46,297 nt of DNA from Candidatus Mailhella merdavium (GTDB lineage Bacteria > Desulfobacterota > Desulfovibrionia > Desulfovibrionales > Desulfovibrionaceae), in NCBI GenBank assembly GCA_019119045.1, contig DWXS01000079.1, forward strand, positions 1 to 46,297, in the 5' to 3' direction. Shown piece by piece: positions 17,566-26,102 of this stretch (positions are counted from its first letter, which is position 1; the number at the start of each line of letters is the position of its first letter). The translations under genes were made by a program, and so were the position numbers. Under the pieces are notes generated by a model, which was not told where the DNA came from, searched no databases, and was given only the letters and a program-made list of their open reading frames with translations.

Positions 17566-18756
17566 ATGCAACAGGAACTTTTTCGTGCGGGTAAAGCGCA
17601 CTGGTCTGCGGTATTTTCCCTTTTCATGGGTGTTATGGCGTTGATTTCCGCCGAATTCATTCCCGTAAGTCTGCTGACGCCCATTGCGCGGGATCTGTCC
17701 GTTTCCGAAGGAGCGGCCGGGCAGACCGTTACGGCTGTCGGCGTGCTTGCCGTGCTTTCCAGCCTGCTGCTGCCTCCGCTGACTCACAATATAGACAGAA
17801 GGAAAGTCCTGCTGACGCTTTCCTGTCTGTTGATTGTTTCCTGCGTGCTGATCGGCGTGGCGCCCGATTATTACATCATGCTGCTGGGCCGCGCCCTGCT
17901 CGGCGTTTGCGTGGGCGGCTTCTGGGCTCTGGCTTCCTCCGTTACCTTGCAGCTTGTTCCGAGCAAGGATGTGCCGCGTGCCCTGAGCATTGTCTATGCC
18001 GGGGTGTCCGTGGCGACAATCATTTCCCTGCCCGTGGCAAGCTGGCTGGGGCATCAGATAGGCTGGAGAAATGTCTTTTTCCTTGGTGCGGGGCTGGCCG
18101 CCGCAGGGGGATTCTGGCAATACTGCACCCTGCCTGTCCTGCCCGCGAGAGCCGGTAACGGATTTCGGGGTATGTTCGCTCTGCTCGGCAGCGGATGGAC
18201 GCTGGCCGGATTTTTGGGCACCATGTTGAGTTACGGCGGCTATCATGTGTTCTTTACCTATCTGCGACCTTTTCTTGAACTTGATATCGCACTGGGGGCC
18301 GGTACCGTGTCGCTGACGCTGCTGGCCTTCGGCATTGCAAACATGCTGGGGACGGTGGTTGCAGGGGCCCTGATCGGCCGCTTTTTCCGTGCGTTCATGA
18401 TCGGCGTTCATCTGTCCTTCACGTTCGTAGCCCTTGTTCTGTTCTTTCATCAGGGAGCATCAAGTGTGGGAATGATTCTGGCCGTGCTGTGGGGATTCAT
18501 CTTCGGCTTCATTCCCGTGGGCTGGTCGACATGGATTGCCAGAACTCTTGCCGACAGAGCCGAACTGGCAGGGGGACTGTCCGTTGCGGGGACACAGTTT
18601 GCCATAGGCCTTGCCGCTGCCGTGGGGGGCGTTATGTACGATCATCAGGGAATCGGCGGTATTTTTCTGGCCGCTGCCGGAATCAGTGCCCTGGCTGCTC
18701 TTATGGTTGCCGTCAGTCTGCATCTGTTTGTGCGCAGTACAGGGAAGATGCTGTAA
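17566..18756 (+). CDS. MFS exporter, NepI-like
   Basis: A major-facilitator transporter of 396 residues with 12 predicted membrane segments. It resembles E. coli NepI (purine ribonucleoside efflux) in diagnostic stretches: WSAVFSL and AEFIPVSLLTP near the N-terminus, GRALLGVCVGGFWA in helix 4, and FGFIPVGWSTWIARTLAD in the second half. It probably exports a nucleoside, sugar or drug by proton antiport; the substrate cannot be read from sequence. The ribosome site before ATG 17566 is weak, so the start is moderately sure. The esterase gene follows after 38 bases, and the LysR regulator is divergent. Confidence 0.88.
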   Translation: MQQELFRAGKAHWSAVFSLFMGVMALISAEFIPVSLLTPIARDLSVSEGAAGQTVTAVGVLAVLSSLLLPPLTHNIDRRKVLLTLSCLLIVSCVLIGVAPDYYIMLLGRALLGVCVGGFWALASSVTLQLVPSKDVPRALSIVYAGVSVATIISLPVASWLGHQIGWRNVFFLGAGLAAAGGFWQYCTLPVLPARAGNGFRGMFALLGSGWTLAGFLGTMLSYGGYHVFFTYLRPFLELDIALGAGTVSLTLLAFGIANMLGTVVAGALIGRFFRAFMIGVHLSFTFVALVLFFHQGASSVGMILAVLWGFIFGFIPVGWSTWIARTLADRAELAGGLSVAGTQFAIGLAAAVGGVMYDHQGIGGIFLAAAGISALAALMVAVSLHLFVRSTGKML

Positions 18757-18794
18757 CGCAGCCTATTGGTGAAAGACGGAGAGGAGAAACTGAT

Positions 18795-19826
18795 ATGAAT
18801 ATATTTCATGGAATACTGGCTGCGGGACTGCTGGTGGTCATGGGCATGCCCGCATTTGCGCAGGACACAGGGAGGCATTTTCCGGCTCCGGATACGGTCA
18901 GTCCGCAATTGAAGCAGATGATAGATGCGGCTCCTCCCGCCTACTGGAACGCACATCCCGGAACAACGGAGGAATGGAAAGCCTGGGCTTCATCTCTGGC
19001 GCAGGAAGCTGTGAAAGGGCTCCCCGAATTACGGGAAAAACTTGGTGTTTCCGTTATAAGGAGTGAAATGGGCGGTGTGCCGGTGTTCATCTTTACCCCG
19101 GAGGATTTGCCGGAAGCCAACCGCGATCGCGTGCTGTTGAATCTGCATGGCGGCGGCTATGTCCTCGGAGCGGGAGAGTCCGGAACGCTGGAAGCCGTTC
19201 TTATGGCAGGGATGGGAAAGTTCAAAGTTGTGTATGCGGATTACAGAATGGCTCCGGATTTCCCCTGGCCGGCGGCCATTGATGACGCCATCGCGGTATA
19301 TCGCGAACTGCTGACCACAACGGCGGCGGAGAGCATAGGTGTGTTCGGCACATCCACGGGGGGCGGCATGACGCTGATTCTTGCTATGCGCGCGCGGGAA
19401 GAAGGTCTGCCTTTGCCGGCGGCCCTTGCTGCCGGAACGCCGTGGACGGACTTGAGCAAATGCGGTGATACCTATGCGACCAATGAGGGCGTGGACAATA
19501 TTCTGGTCAGCTACGACGGCTGGCTGGGAGACGCCGCCAGGCTCTATGCGGCGGGTCATGATCTCCGTGATCCCATGCTTTCTCCTGTTTACGGGGATGT
19601 CAAAGGCTTTCCTCCCACGATGCTGACTTCCGGCACCAGAGATCTCTTTCTCAGCAATACGGTGCGCATGCATCTGAAACTGCGTGAGGCCGGCGTTCCG
19701 GCAGATCTGATGGTCTTTGAGGGCATGTCGCACGCGCAGTATCATATGTCGGCGGATGCGCCGGAAACGCAGTTTCATTTTCGTGAAGTCGGGAAGTTTT
19801 TCGATCGTTATCTGAAGCAACGCTAG
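18795..19826 (+). CDS. exported alpha/beta hydrolase (HSL-family esterase)
   Basis: A secreted esterase-like enzyme of 343 residues. A signal peptide of about 22 residues ends at AFAQD. The hormone-sensitive-lipase oxyanion motif HGGG begins at H118. The nucleophile elbow GTSTGG carries S187, and D283 (GTRDLF) and H313 (GMSHAQ) complete the catalytic triad. The substrate would be a small ester or lactone in the periplasm. The ATG at 18795 follows GGAGAGGAG; a longer frame running back into the MFS gene is not used. It is co-oriented with the exporter, suggesting a joint detoxification role. The sequence next to its stop is the edge of an IS5 remnant, so the 3' flank was rearranged. Confidence 0.92.
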   Translation: MNIFHGILAAGLLVVMGMPAFAQDTGRHFPAPDTVSPQLKQMIDAAPPAYWNAHPGTTEEWKAWASSLAQEAVKGLPELREKLGVSVIRSEMGGVPVFIFTPEDLPEANRDRVLLNLHGGGYVLGAGESGTLEAVLMAGMGKFKVVYADYRMAPDFPWPAAIDDAIAVYRELLTTTAAESIGVFGTSTGGGMTLILAMRAREEGLPLPAALAAGTPWTDLSKCGDTYATNEGVDNILVSYDGWLGDAARLYAAGHDLRDPMLSPVYGDVKGFPPTMLTSGTRDLFLSNTVRMHLKLREAGVPADLMVFEGMSHAQYHMSADAPETQFHFREVGKFFDRYLKQR

Positions 19827-20197
19827 GTAGTGTTTACACGAGATTTGTGTTATAAGAAGCGCAATTCTGCAAGGATGTGCTTATGACGAATCCTTAAGGC
19901 CGCCATGACATCTCAGATGCCGCATGGGCCTTATTGGAACCTCATCTGCCTGACAAAACGGGCAATGGGGAGGTGTAGAAAGGATAATCGCCTCTTCATC
20001 AATGCCGTCTTCCGGATATTGCGTATCGGCGCGCCGTGGCGAGATTTGCCGCCGGAATATGGCAAATGGGGAACCGTTCACCAACGCTTTATTCGTTGGC
20101 GAGGCAAGCGGATATGGGAAAAACTTCTTGAAATATTGATCGACGAACCAGATTTTGAATGGTTGATGATCGATACCGGCCATTGCCCCCACATGCG
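19827..20197 (+). pseudogene. IS5-family transposase remnant
   Basis: A decayed N-terminal part of an IS5-family transposase (DUF4096-type start). Read across frames it gives HDISDAAWALLEPHLPDK, then RKDNRLFINAVFRILRIGAPWRDLPPEY and WLMID. An in-frame stop interrupts codon 5 after the ATG at 19883, and a frameshift lies near 19975. The frame loses similarity after about 20195, so the DDE catalytic region is missing. The sequence just after the esterase stop (GTAGTGTTTACACG) may be the left terminal repeat. It is inactive. Confidence 0.8.
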
Positions 20198-20282
20198 GAT
20201 TGGACGTTCTCTTCACCTATTGAATATTCTTCCAAAACCATGCTGATTGATATCAAAATTGAAAAAATGGTGGAAAAAATCT

Positions 20283-20678
20283 ATGAAAACGCCAAATAGA
20301 TTAAAAATAATATTTTTTATTATCTATACAATTGCCGTTTTTACAACGGGATATTATGCATCTTCTTACAAAGATGCTATTATCTATCGACTTGATGATC
20401 CCTTAGAAGCGGAATACATTGGAAATGACGGAGAGAAGCAAGAATTTATATTTGATGTATTTCGTTATGGAAGAATGCCCATTTCCTACATGTCACTTGA
20501 TGCTGATGCGCAAACTTCCAAAATCCTTGATCTTTTGTTTACCCATAACACTGCGAAAGAAGGGGTCACTGTTGCTCCCGGAACACCCTATACCACAAAG
20601 GTATTTGTCGTTGGCAATGGGAATACGCTTTGTCTTAATCCCGTCTTGAGAGCCATGCTTGATGTAGATGCCCTCTAA
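20283..20678 (+). CDS. small membrane-anchored protein, copy 1
   Basis: Unrecognised protein of 131 residues. One transmembrane segment (about residues 8-26) precedes a domain of about 100 residues that should face the periplasm. It is clearly related to the protein encoded at 20809-21198: shared blocks are YTIA, EYIGN, KQEFIFDV, GR..SY and LNPxLxAML. I set the start at ATG 20283 because the same context (TCTATGAAAA) begins both copies; a TTG at 20247 is an alternative. DNA is AT-rich and flanked by an IS remnant, suggesting transfer. The start codon overlaps the end of a short frame ending IYENAK, which also has a counterpart in copy 2. Confidence 0.7.
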   Translation: MKTPNRLKIIFFIIYTIAVFTTGYYASSYKDAIIYRLDDPLEAEYIGNDGEKQEFIFDVFRYGRMPISYMSLDADAQTSKILDLLFTHNTAKEGVTVAPGTPYTTKVFVVGNGNTLCLNPVLRAMLDVDAL

Positions 20679-20808
20679 GAGCAGGTGTTCTGTCACCTCT
20701 CATCGTAGACTTTTATTCTTCGCGCTGAATGGGTACACTTTTCCATATAGATTATCGCGCAAATGTCCTACGAATTGAAAGCAAACTTGAAAGTTGAAGC
20801 ATGACTCT

Positions 20809-21198
20809 ATGAAAATGCCAAGTATATTCAAAAAGTTTATTTTTTTTGTATATACAATCGCTATTTTTATATTTGGATGCTATATATACAGCTATAAAGA
20901 CAGAATTGTCTATTGGCTTTCAGCTCCTAAATCGTCTGAGTACATTGGAAATAATATTGATAAGCAAGAATTTATATTTGATGTGCAGCATCACGGAAGA
21001 ATTTCTGTTTCCTACAAAGCCTTCAATGCCGATAGAGAAACGGCGAATATAGTTCATTCACTGTTTCTTCTCAATAAACAAAATTTTGCCGTTTCCCCGA
21101 AAACCCCTGATACGACACTAGTATATATCGTTGGCAAGAAAAAGTGGCTGCTTCTGAATCCCGCGCTCAAAGCCATGTTGAATATATATTCTCCATAA
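20809..21198 (+). CDS. small membrane-anchored protein, copy 2 (paralogue)
   Basis: Unrecognised protein of 129 residues with the same layout as copy 1: one membrane segment (about 8-28) and a domain of about 100 residues outside the cytoplasm. By eye some 40% of positions agree with copy 1. It differs in charge in the middle (more Lys and Asn) and lacks copy 1's cysteine near the C-terminus. The start at ATG 20809 matches that of copy 1. The base composition is equally AT-rich. The pair arose by tandem duplication followed by divergence, as seen for immunity proteins, but no function can be assigned. Confidence 0.7.
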   Translation: MKMPSIFKKFIFFVYTIAIFIFGCYIYSYKDRIVYWLSAPKSSEYIGNNIDKQEFIFDVQHHGRISVSYKAFNADRETANIVHSLFLLNKQNFAVSPKTPDTTLVYIVGKKKWLLLNPALKAMLNIYSP

Positions 21199-21314
21199 CG
21201 ACGGTATGAAAGTCACTAGTAAAAAGTGTTAAGCCGGCGATCAGTACACGGGGAGCGTATGCAGGGAGGGAACTGTCCGGCAGGATTCTCCCTTGGAGCC
21301 GTGGGGGGATCGAT

Positions 21315-21356
21315 ATACAAGGCCCCGGAACCGCATCTGGTTCCGGGGCCTTGTAT
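21315..21356. terminator. 18-bp perfect stem, bidirectional terminator
   Basis: ATACAAGGCCCCGGAACC (21315-21332) pairs perfectly with 21339-21356 around a six-base loop. It sits 20 bases beyond the stop of the outer-membrane factor gene (minus strand) and about 115 bases beyond the small membrane genes (plus strand). T-tracts are weak on both sides, but the stem is very stable. Confidence 0.65.
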
Positions 21357-21376
21357 GTTATATCGGAGCTGTAGAC

Positions 21377-22912
21377 TCAGGCGGCAGGAGTTTTTGCCGA
21401 TTCTTCCGCAGGCGTTGCATGTTCCGTCGCTTTTGCATCGTCTTCCCAGCCTCCGCCGAGAGCCATGCACACATTAACAATGGAGGAAAGATGCAGGGCG
21501 CGCATACTTGCCAGCTGAATTTCCGCATCAAACAGCGAGCGTTCGGCGTCCAGCACGTCCAGATAGGAGGCATAACCGTTATCATAGCGCAGACGGGCCA
21601 GTTCCGTGGCCTTACGCAGGCTGTCCACGGATTCGCTCAAGGCTCTGACAACATATACGGAGCGATCCTGGATGACGAGAGCGTCCCGTACATCCTGGAA
21701 GGCCTGCTGTACAGCGAGGATGTAGTTTGCGGCCGCTTCGCGCTGAGCGGCTTCGCTGGCCTTCACATTGTTGGAGATGCGTCCGAAGGTGAGGATGGGC
21801 AGGTTTATGGCTCCGCCCAGACTCCAGATATTCGTGCCGCCTTCAAAAAGCTGATCGAGTTCGGAACTTTGCGAGCCGAGCTGTCCGGTCAGGGAGATGG
21901 AGGGGAACCATTCCGCTTTTGCCGCACCTATCTTGAAGTTGGCCGCCCGCAGCAGAGCCTCCGCCTGAAGCAGGTCGGGGCGGCGTTCCAGCAGATCGGA
22001 AGGCATACCCACGGGCAGTTGCGGCGCGCTGGGCATGGCATCCAGTTCAAGGCCGCGTTCCGGGGAGCTTTCAAAGATATCGCGAGGGGAACGGCCGGTC
22101 AGTACCATGAGCGCGCTTTCCGCCGTGGCAACCTGATACTGGGCGGTGTACAGGCTGGCCCGCACGCTGTCCACTTCCGTTTTGGCCCGGAGAAAGTCCA
22201 GTTCGCTGATCAGCCCTTCGTCGTATCTGGCCCGGTAAATTTTCAGGGCTTCTTCGCGGGAGGCCAGCGTGCGCTTGGCAATGGCAAGCTGGGCGTCATA
22301 GTTCCTCAGGCTTATATAGGCGTTGGCCGTTTCCCCGGCAAGGCTGAGGAGCATACCCCGCTGACCTTCCTCCGAGGCCAGCAGCTGTTCACGGGCGGCC
22401 GCGGTGGTATTGCGTACCTTGCCCCAGAAATCCAGTTCCCACGCAGCCTGAAGTCCGAGAGAGAAGGAATTGTTGATGCGGTTCGGGCCCGGGACATTCC
22501 TGCCCAACATGTTCATGATGTCGCTGATGCCCTGACCTGCCGCGATATCGTTTTCCGTCACCTGAGCGCGCCCTGCGCTGCCGGAGCCGGAAAGCGTCGG
22601 GAAGTAGGCGGAGCGCGCCACTCCCAGCTGGGCTCTGGCCTGATCCACTCTGGCCACGGCTGCCGCAAGGTTCTGATTATGCAGCAGGGCCTGTTCCACC
22701 AGTTTGTTCAGTACGGGGTCATTGAAACGTTTCCACCACTGAACTTCCAGACTGTTTTTCGCCATGGGCAGGTTATAGGGAGCCTTGCTCCATGTTTCCG
22801 GCAGCTCCACCTGCGGACGAGTGTACTCCGGTGCGAAGGAGCAGCCGGACAGAGCCATGCCTGAAAGCAGGCAGAGTATCGCGCCCGTGCGTCGGAATGC
22901 AGTACCATTCAT
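21377..22912 (-). CDS. RND efflux outer-membrane factor lipoprotein (NodT/OprM family)
   Basis: Outer-membrane channel of a tripartite efflux system, 511 residues. A signal peptide ends in the lipobox LSGC, so the N-terminus is lipidated. Two OEP repeats follow, with the family's long alpha-helical coiled-coil blocks (NLAAAVARVDQARAQLG, and LRKATELARLRYDNGYASYL in the second). The family block FKIGAAKAEWFPSISLTG is also clear. I use the ATG at 22912 (GGGGGAA upstream), which gives a proper signal peptide; the open frame extends back to 23116 without support. It lies 13 bases after the pump gene. The C-terminal tail is acidic and Ala/Thr-rich. Confidence 0.93.
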   Translation of the reverse strand: MNGTAFRRTGAILCLLSGMALSGCSFAPEYTRPQVELPETWSKAPYNLPMAKNSLEVQWWKRFNDPVLNKLVEQALLHNQNLAAAVARVDQARAQLGVARSAYFPTLSGSGSAGRAQVTENDIAAGQGISDIMNMLGRNVPGPNRINNSFSLGLQAAWELDFWGKVRNTTAAAREQLLASEEGQRGMLLSLAGETANAYISLRNYDAQLAIAKRTLASREEALKIYRARYDEGLISELDFLRAKTEVDSVRASLYTAQYQVATAESALMVLTGRSPRDIFESSPERGLELDAMPSAPQLPVGMPSDLLERRPDLLQAEALLRAANFKIGAAKAEWFPSISLTGQLGSQSSELDQLFEGGTNIWSLGGAINLPILTFGRISNNVKASEAAQREAAANYILAVQQAFQDVRDALVIQDRSVYVVRALSESVDSLRKATELARLRYDNGYASYLDVLDAERSLFDAEIQLASMRALHLSSIVNVCMALGGGWEDDAKATEHATPAEESAKTPAA

Positions 22913-22925
22913 GTCAGTTCCCCCG

Positions 22926-25900
22926 TCATTCGGCCTGTTCGCCGGAGTCTTTGCGTCCGCGTCCCAGTTTTTCGGCTGCGGACATGATTGCCTTATAGAA
23001 GAAGGGTACGATGAGCGGCGCAAGCGTGGAAGCCGCCAGCATCCCGAAGACCACGCTGATGCCGATGGCCCGGCGGCTGGATGCGCCTGCACCCGTGCTG
23101 ATGGCCAGAGGCACACAGCCGAGGATGAAGGCCAGCGAAGTCATGATGATGGGACGGAAGCGCAGCTTTGCGGACTCCACGGCCGATTCGATGACGCTCA
23201 TTCCCTGTTTGTGCAGATCCACGGCGAATTCCACGATCAGAATGGCGTTCTTGCAGGCCAGCCCCAGCAGGGTGAAGAAGGCCACCTGCGTATAGACGTC
23301 GTTATTCTGTCCGGTTATCCAGTTGCCGAAAATGGCTCCGAACACAGCAAAGGGTACGGCAGTGAGTACGGCCAGAGGCAGTGTCCAGCGTTCGTACTGG
23401 GCCGCCAGAATGAGGAAGACCATGAGCAGGGCCAGCCCAAGTACGGAGAAGTCCGTACCGCCTGTGGCCACTTCCTGATAGCTGGATCCGGACCAGGCCA
23501 GGGAATAGCCCTGAGGAAGAACCTTTGCGCATACTTCCTGCATGGCCTGCAAGGCCTGACCGGAGCTGTAGCCAGAGGCTGGGTTGCCGGTCACTTTTGC
23601 GGCCAGAAGACCGTTGAAGTGCGTGACGAGCTGCGGGCCGCTGTCGTTGTGGACGCTGACCAGCGAGACCAGAGGAATGTTGTTGCCGTCGCGGCTCTGT
23701 ACATAGATGCTGCCCATTTCATCGGGCAGGGAGCGATAAGGTTCGTCCGCCTGCATGTACACCCGGAAGGTGCGGCCGTTCATGTTGAAGTCGTTGATAT
23801 AGGAGGCCCCCAGCGTTGCGCCCATGGTATTGAATACGTCCGCCACGTTGACGTTGAGCATGCGGGCCTTTTCGCGGTCAAGATCGACGTAGAGTCGCGG
23901 CGAGTTCACGCTGTAGGTGCTGGTCACGCCGGAGAGTTCAGGACGCTTGGCAGCCTCGGCCAGCACGGCAAGGGTGATGTCGGAAAGCTCCTTGGGATTG
24001 TCTTCGTTGGACAGGATCATGGCTTCAAAGCCGCCGGTGTTGCTCAGGCCCATGATGGGCGGCGGGTTAAAGGGCAGAATCAGTCCCTTGGTTTCGGCCA
24101 TGCCTATGCCGTAGATTCTGCCTATGGTATCCTCAAGGCTGATACCCATTTTTTCACGTTCGGCCCAGTCTTTGAGCGAGACGAACATGACGCCGGAATT
24201 GGTGTTCAGCGCGCCGTTCATCATGTCGAACCCGGCTACGGAGAGCAGATTTTCCACTTCAGGCAACTGCTGAACCTTGTCGGCCACGTTGTTCATCACT
24301 TTAATGGTCTGGGGCAGGGCGGTGCCGTCGGGCATCATGCCCATGACCAGTATACTGCCCTGGTCTTCATCGGGCACCAGAGCCGTAGGCACGCGGCCGA
24401 ACAGATCCCAGGTGGCCACGCACACGGCCGCAACCAGCATCACGGTAAAAAGGCCGTGCTTGATGAAAAAGCGTACCCCGTGCGTAAAGCGGCCGGTAAG
24501 AGCGTCAAAGGCCCTGTTGAACCAGCGGAAGAAGAAATTGGGTTCCTTGTGCGATTTTTTGATCAGCAGCACGCAGAGCGTGGGAGTAAGCGTCAGTGCC
24601 ACAATACCCGAAAGCGTTACGGAAATGGCGATGGTAATGGCGAACTGCCGATACATGACGCCTGCCAGACCGCCCATGAAGGCCACGGGAATGAACACGG
24701 CGCACAGCACCAGCACGATGGCGATGACCGCGCCTGTCACTTCGTTCATGGCTTTGGCCGTAGCCTGACGCGGCGTCAGGTTTTCCGTTTCCAGAATACG
24801 GGCCATGTTTTCCATAACGACGATAGCGTCGTCGACCACGATACCGATGGCCAGTACCAGCGCAAAAAGCGTCAGCGTGTTGATGGAGAAGCCCAGCGCG
24901 TAAATCCCCGCAAAGGTTCCCACAAGAGAAATGGGCACGGCAATACAGGGGATAAGCGTCGCCTGCCACTTCTGGAGGAAGAGGTACACCACCACGAACA
25001 CCAGGAACATGGCTTCCACCAGGGTGTGAATGACTTCCTCAATGGAGATTTTCACGAATGTCGTGGTATTGTAGGGAATGGAATATTCAATGCCGGTGGG
25101 GAAGGTTTTGGAGGCTTCCTCGAAGTAGGCTTCCACCCGTTCGGCCGTTTCCAGCGCGTTGGCGCCGGTGCCGAGATACACGGCGATGGGCACGGAAAGC
25201 TGACCGTTGGTGCGGCCTTCCGCCGCGTATTGCATGGCGCCCAGTTCCACGCGGGCAACATCCTTGAGGCGCAGCACGCCGCCGTCGGAGGTGGTGCGCA
25301 ATATGATGTTGCCGAATTCTTCCGCCGTAGTCAGTCGGCCGAGTCCGCTGACCTGCCAGGTCATCTGGATTTCGTCCGAACTGGGCATGGCGCCTACGGA
25401 ACCGAAGGAATACTGATTGTTCTGATCCTGTACGGCCTGAGCGATTTCCGCCGTGGTCATGCCGAGCTGGGCCATGCGCTGAGGATTGAGCCAGATGCGT
25501 ATGGCGTAGTCCTTGGACCCCATGATTTCCGCATTGCCCACGCCGGGAATACGTTTGAGGCCGTCCATGATATAGAACAGCGCGTAGTTGCTGAGGTAGG
25601 TATCGTCGTAGACGCCGCCCTGCGAGCTGAGGGAGGCCACCAGCAGGAAGGAGGAGGACTGTTTTTTGACCGTCACGCCGTACTGACGCACAATTTCCGG
25701 CAGGCTGGCCTCAGCGGCCTGTACGCGGTTGTTTACGTTGACGGTGGCCATGTCGGGATCCGTACCGATTTCAAAATACACGTTCATCGACATGGTGCCG
25801 CTGGTGGAGCATACCGAGTTCATGTAAATCATGCCGTCCACGCCGTTCATCTGCTCTTCGATGGGCTGGGCCACGCTCTGAGCGATGGTTTCCGGCGTCG

Positions 25901-26099
25901 CGCCGGGATACTGCGCGAAAACCTGCACGGAAGGCGGCGTGAGTTCCGGGTACTGGGAAACGGGCAGTTTGCCGATAGCCAGTACGCCGAGCAGGATCAT
26001 GAATATGGAAATGACGGCGGAGAAGACGGGCCGCTGCAGGAAGAATCCTTCCCGGACGGGCGCCTGCTCCAGAGGAGCCTTGTTGGAATTCTGAGACAT
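22926..26099 (-). CDS. RND multidrug efflux pump, AcrB/MexB (HAE1) family
   Basis: Inner-membrane proton-drug antiporter of 1057 residues, the normal length for HAE1 pumps, with 12 membrane segments and two large periplasmic loops. The proton-relay pair is visible in GIVVDDAIVVMEN in helix 4. FFLQRPVFSAVISIFMILLG marks helix 1, and PVSQYPELTPPSVQV the first porter strand. It assembles with the adaptor (26103-27383) and channel (21377-22912) to expel drugs, bile-type compounds or solvents. The gene lies three bases after the adaptor gene. A TetR regulator is encoded upstream. Confidence 0.96.
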   Translation of the reverse strand: MSQNSNKAPLEQAPVREGFFLQRPVFSAVISIFMILLGVLAIGKLPVSQYPELTPPSVQVFAQYPGATPETIAQSVAQPIEEQMNGVDGMIYMNSVCSTSGTMSMNVYFEIGTDPDMATVNVNNRVQAAEASLPEIVRQYGVTVKKQSSSFLLVASLSSQGGVYDDTYLSNYALFYIMDGLKRIPGVGNAEIMGSKDYAIRIWLNPQRMAQLGMTTAEIAQAVQDQNNQYSFGSVGAMPSSDEIQMTWQVSGLGRLTTAEEFGNIILRTTSDGGVLRLKDVARVELGAMQYAAEGRTNGQLSVPIAVYLGTGANALETAERVEAYFEEASKTFPTGIEYSIPYNTTTFVKISIEEVIHTLVEAMFLVFVVVYLFLQKWQATLIPCIAVPISLVGTFAGIYALGFSINTLTLFALVLAIGIVVDDAIVVMENMARILETENLTPRQATAKAMNEVTGAVIAIVLVLCAVFIPVAFMGGLAGVMYRQFAITIAISVTLSGIVALTLTPTLCVLLIKKSHKEPNFFFRWFNRAFDALTGRFTHGVRFFIKHGLFTVMLVAAVCVATWDLFGRVPTALVPDEDQGSILVMGMMPDGTALPQTIKVMNNVADKVQQLPEVENLLSVAGFDMMNGALNTNSGVMFVSLKDWAEREKMGISLEDTIGRIYGIGMAETKGLILPFNPPPIMGLSNTGGFEAMILSNEDNPKELSDITLAVLAEAAKRPELSGVTSTYSVNSPRLYVDLDREKARMLNVNVADVFNTMGATLGASYINDFNMNGRTFRVYMQADEPYRSLPDEMGSIYVQSRDGNNIPLVSLVSVHNDSGPQLVTHFNGLLAAKVTGNPASGYSSGQALQAMQEVCAKVLPQGYSLAWSGSSYQEVATGGTDFSVLGLALLMVFLILAAQYERWTLPLAVLTAVPFAVFGAIFGNWITGQNNDVYTQVAFFTLLGLACKNAILIVEFAVDLHKQGMSVIESAVESAKLRFRPIIMTSLAFILGCVPLAISTGAGASSRRAIGISVVFGMLAASTLAPLIVPFFYKAIMSAAEKLGRGRKDSGEQAE

Positions 26100-26102
26100 A
26101 TC

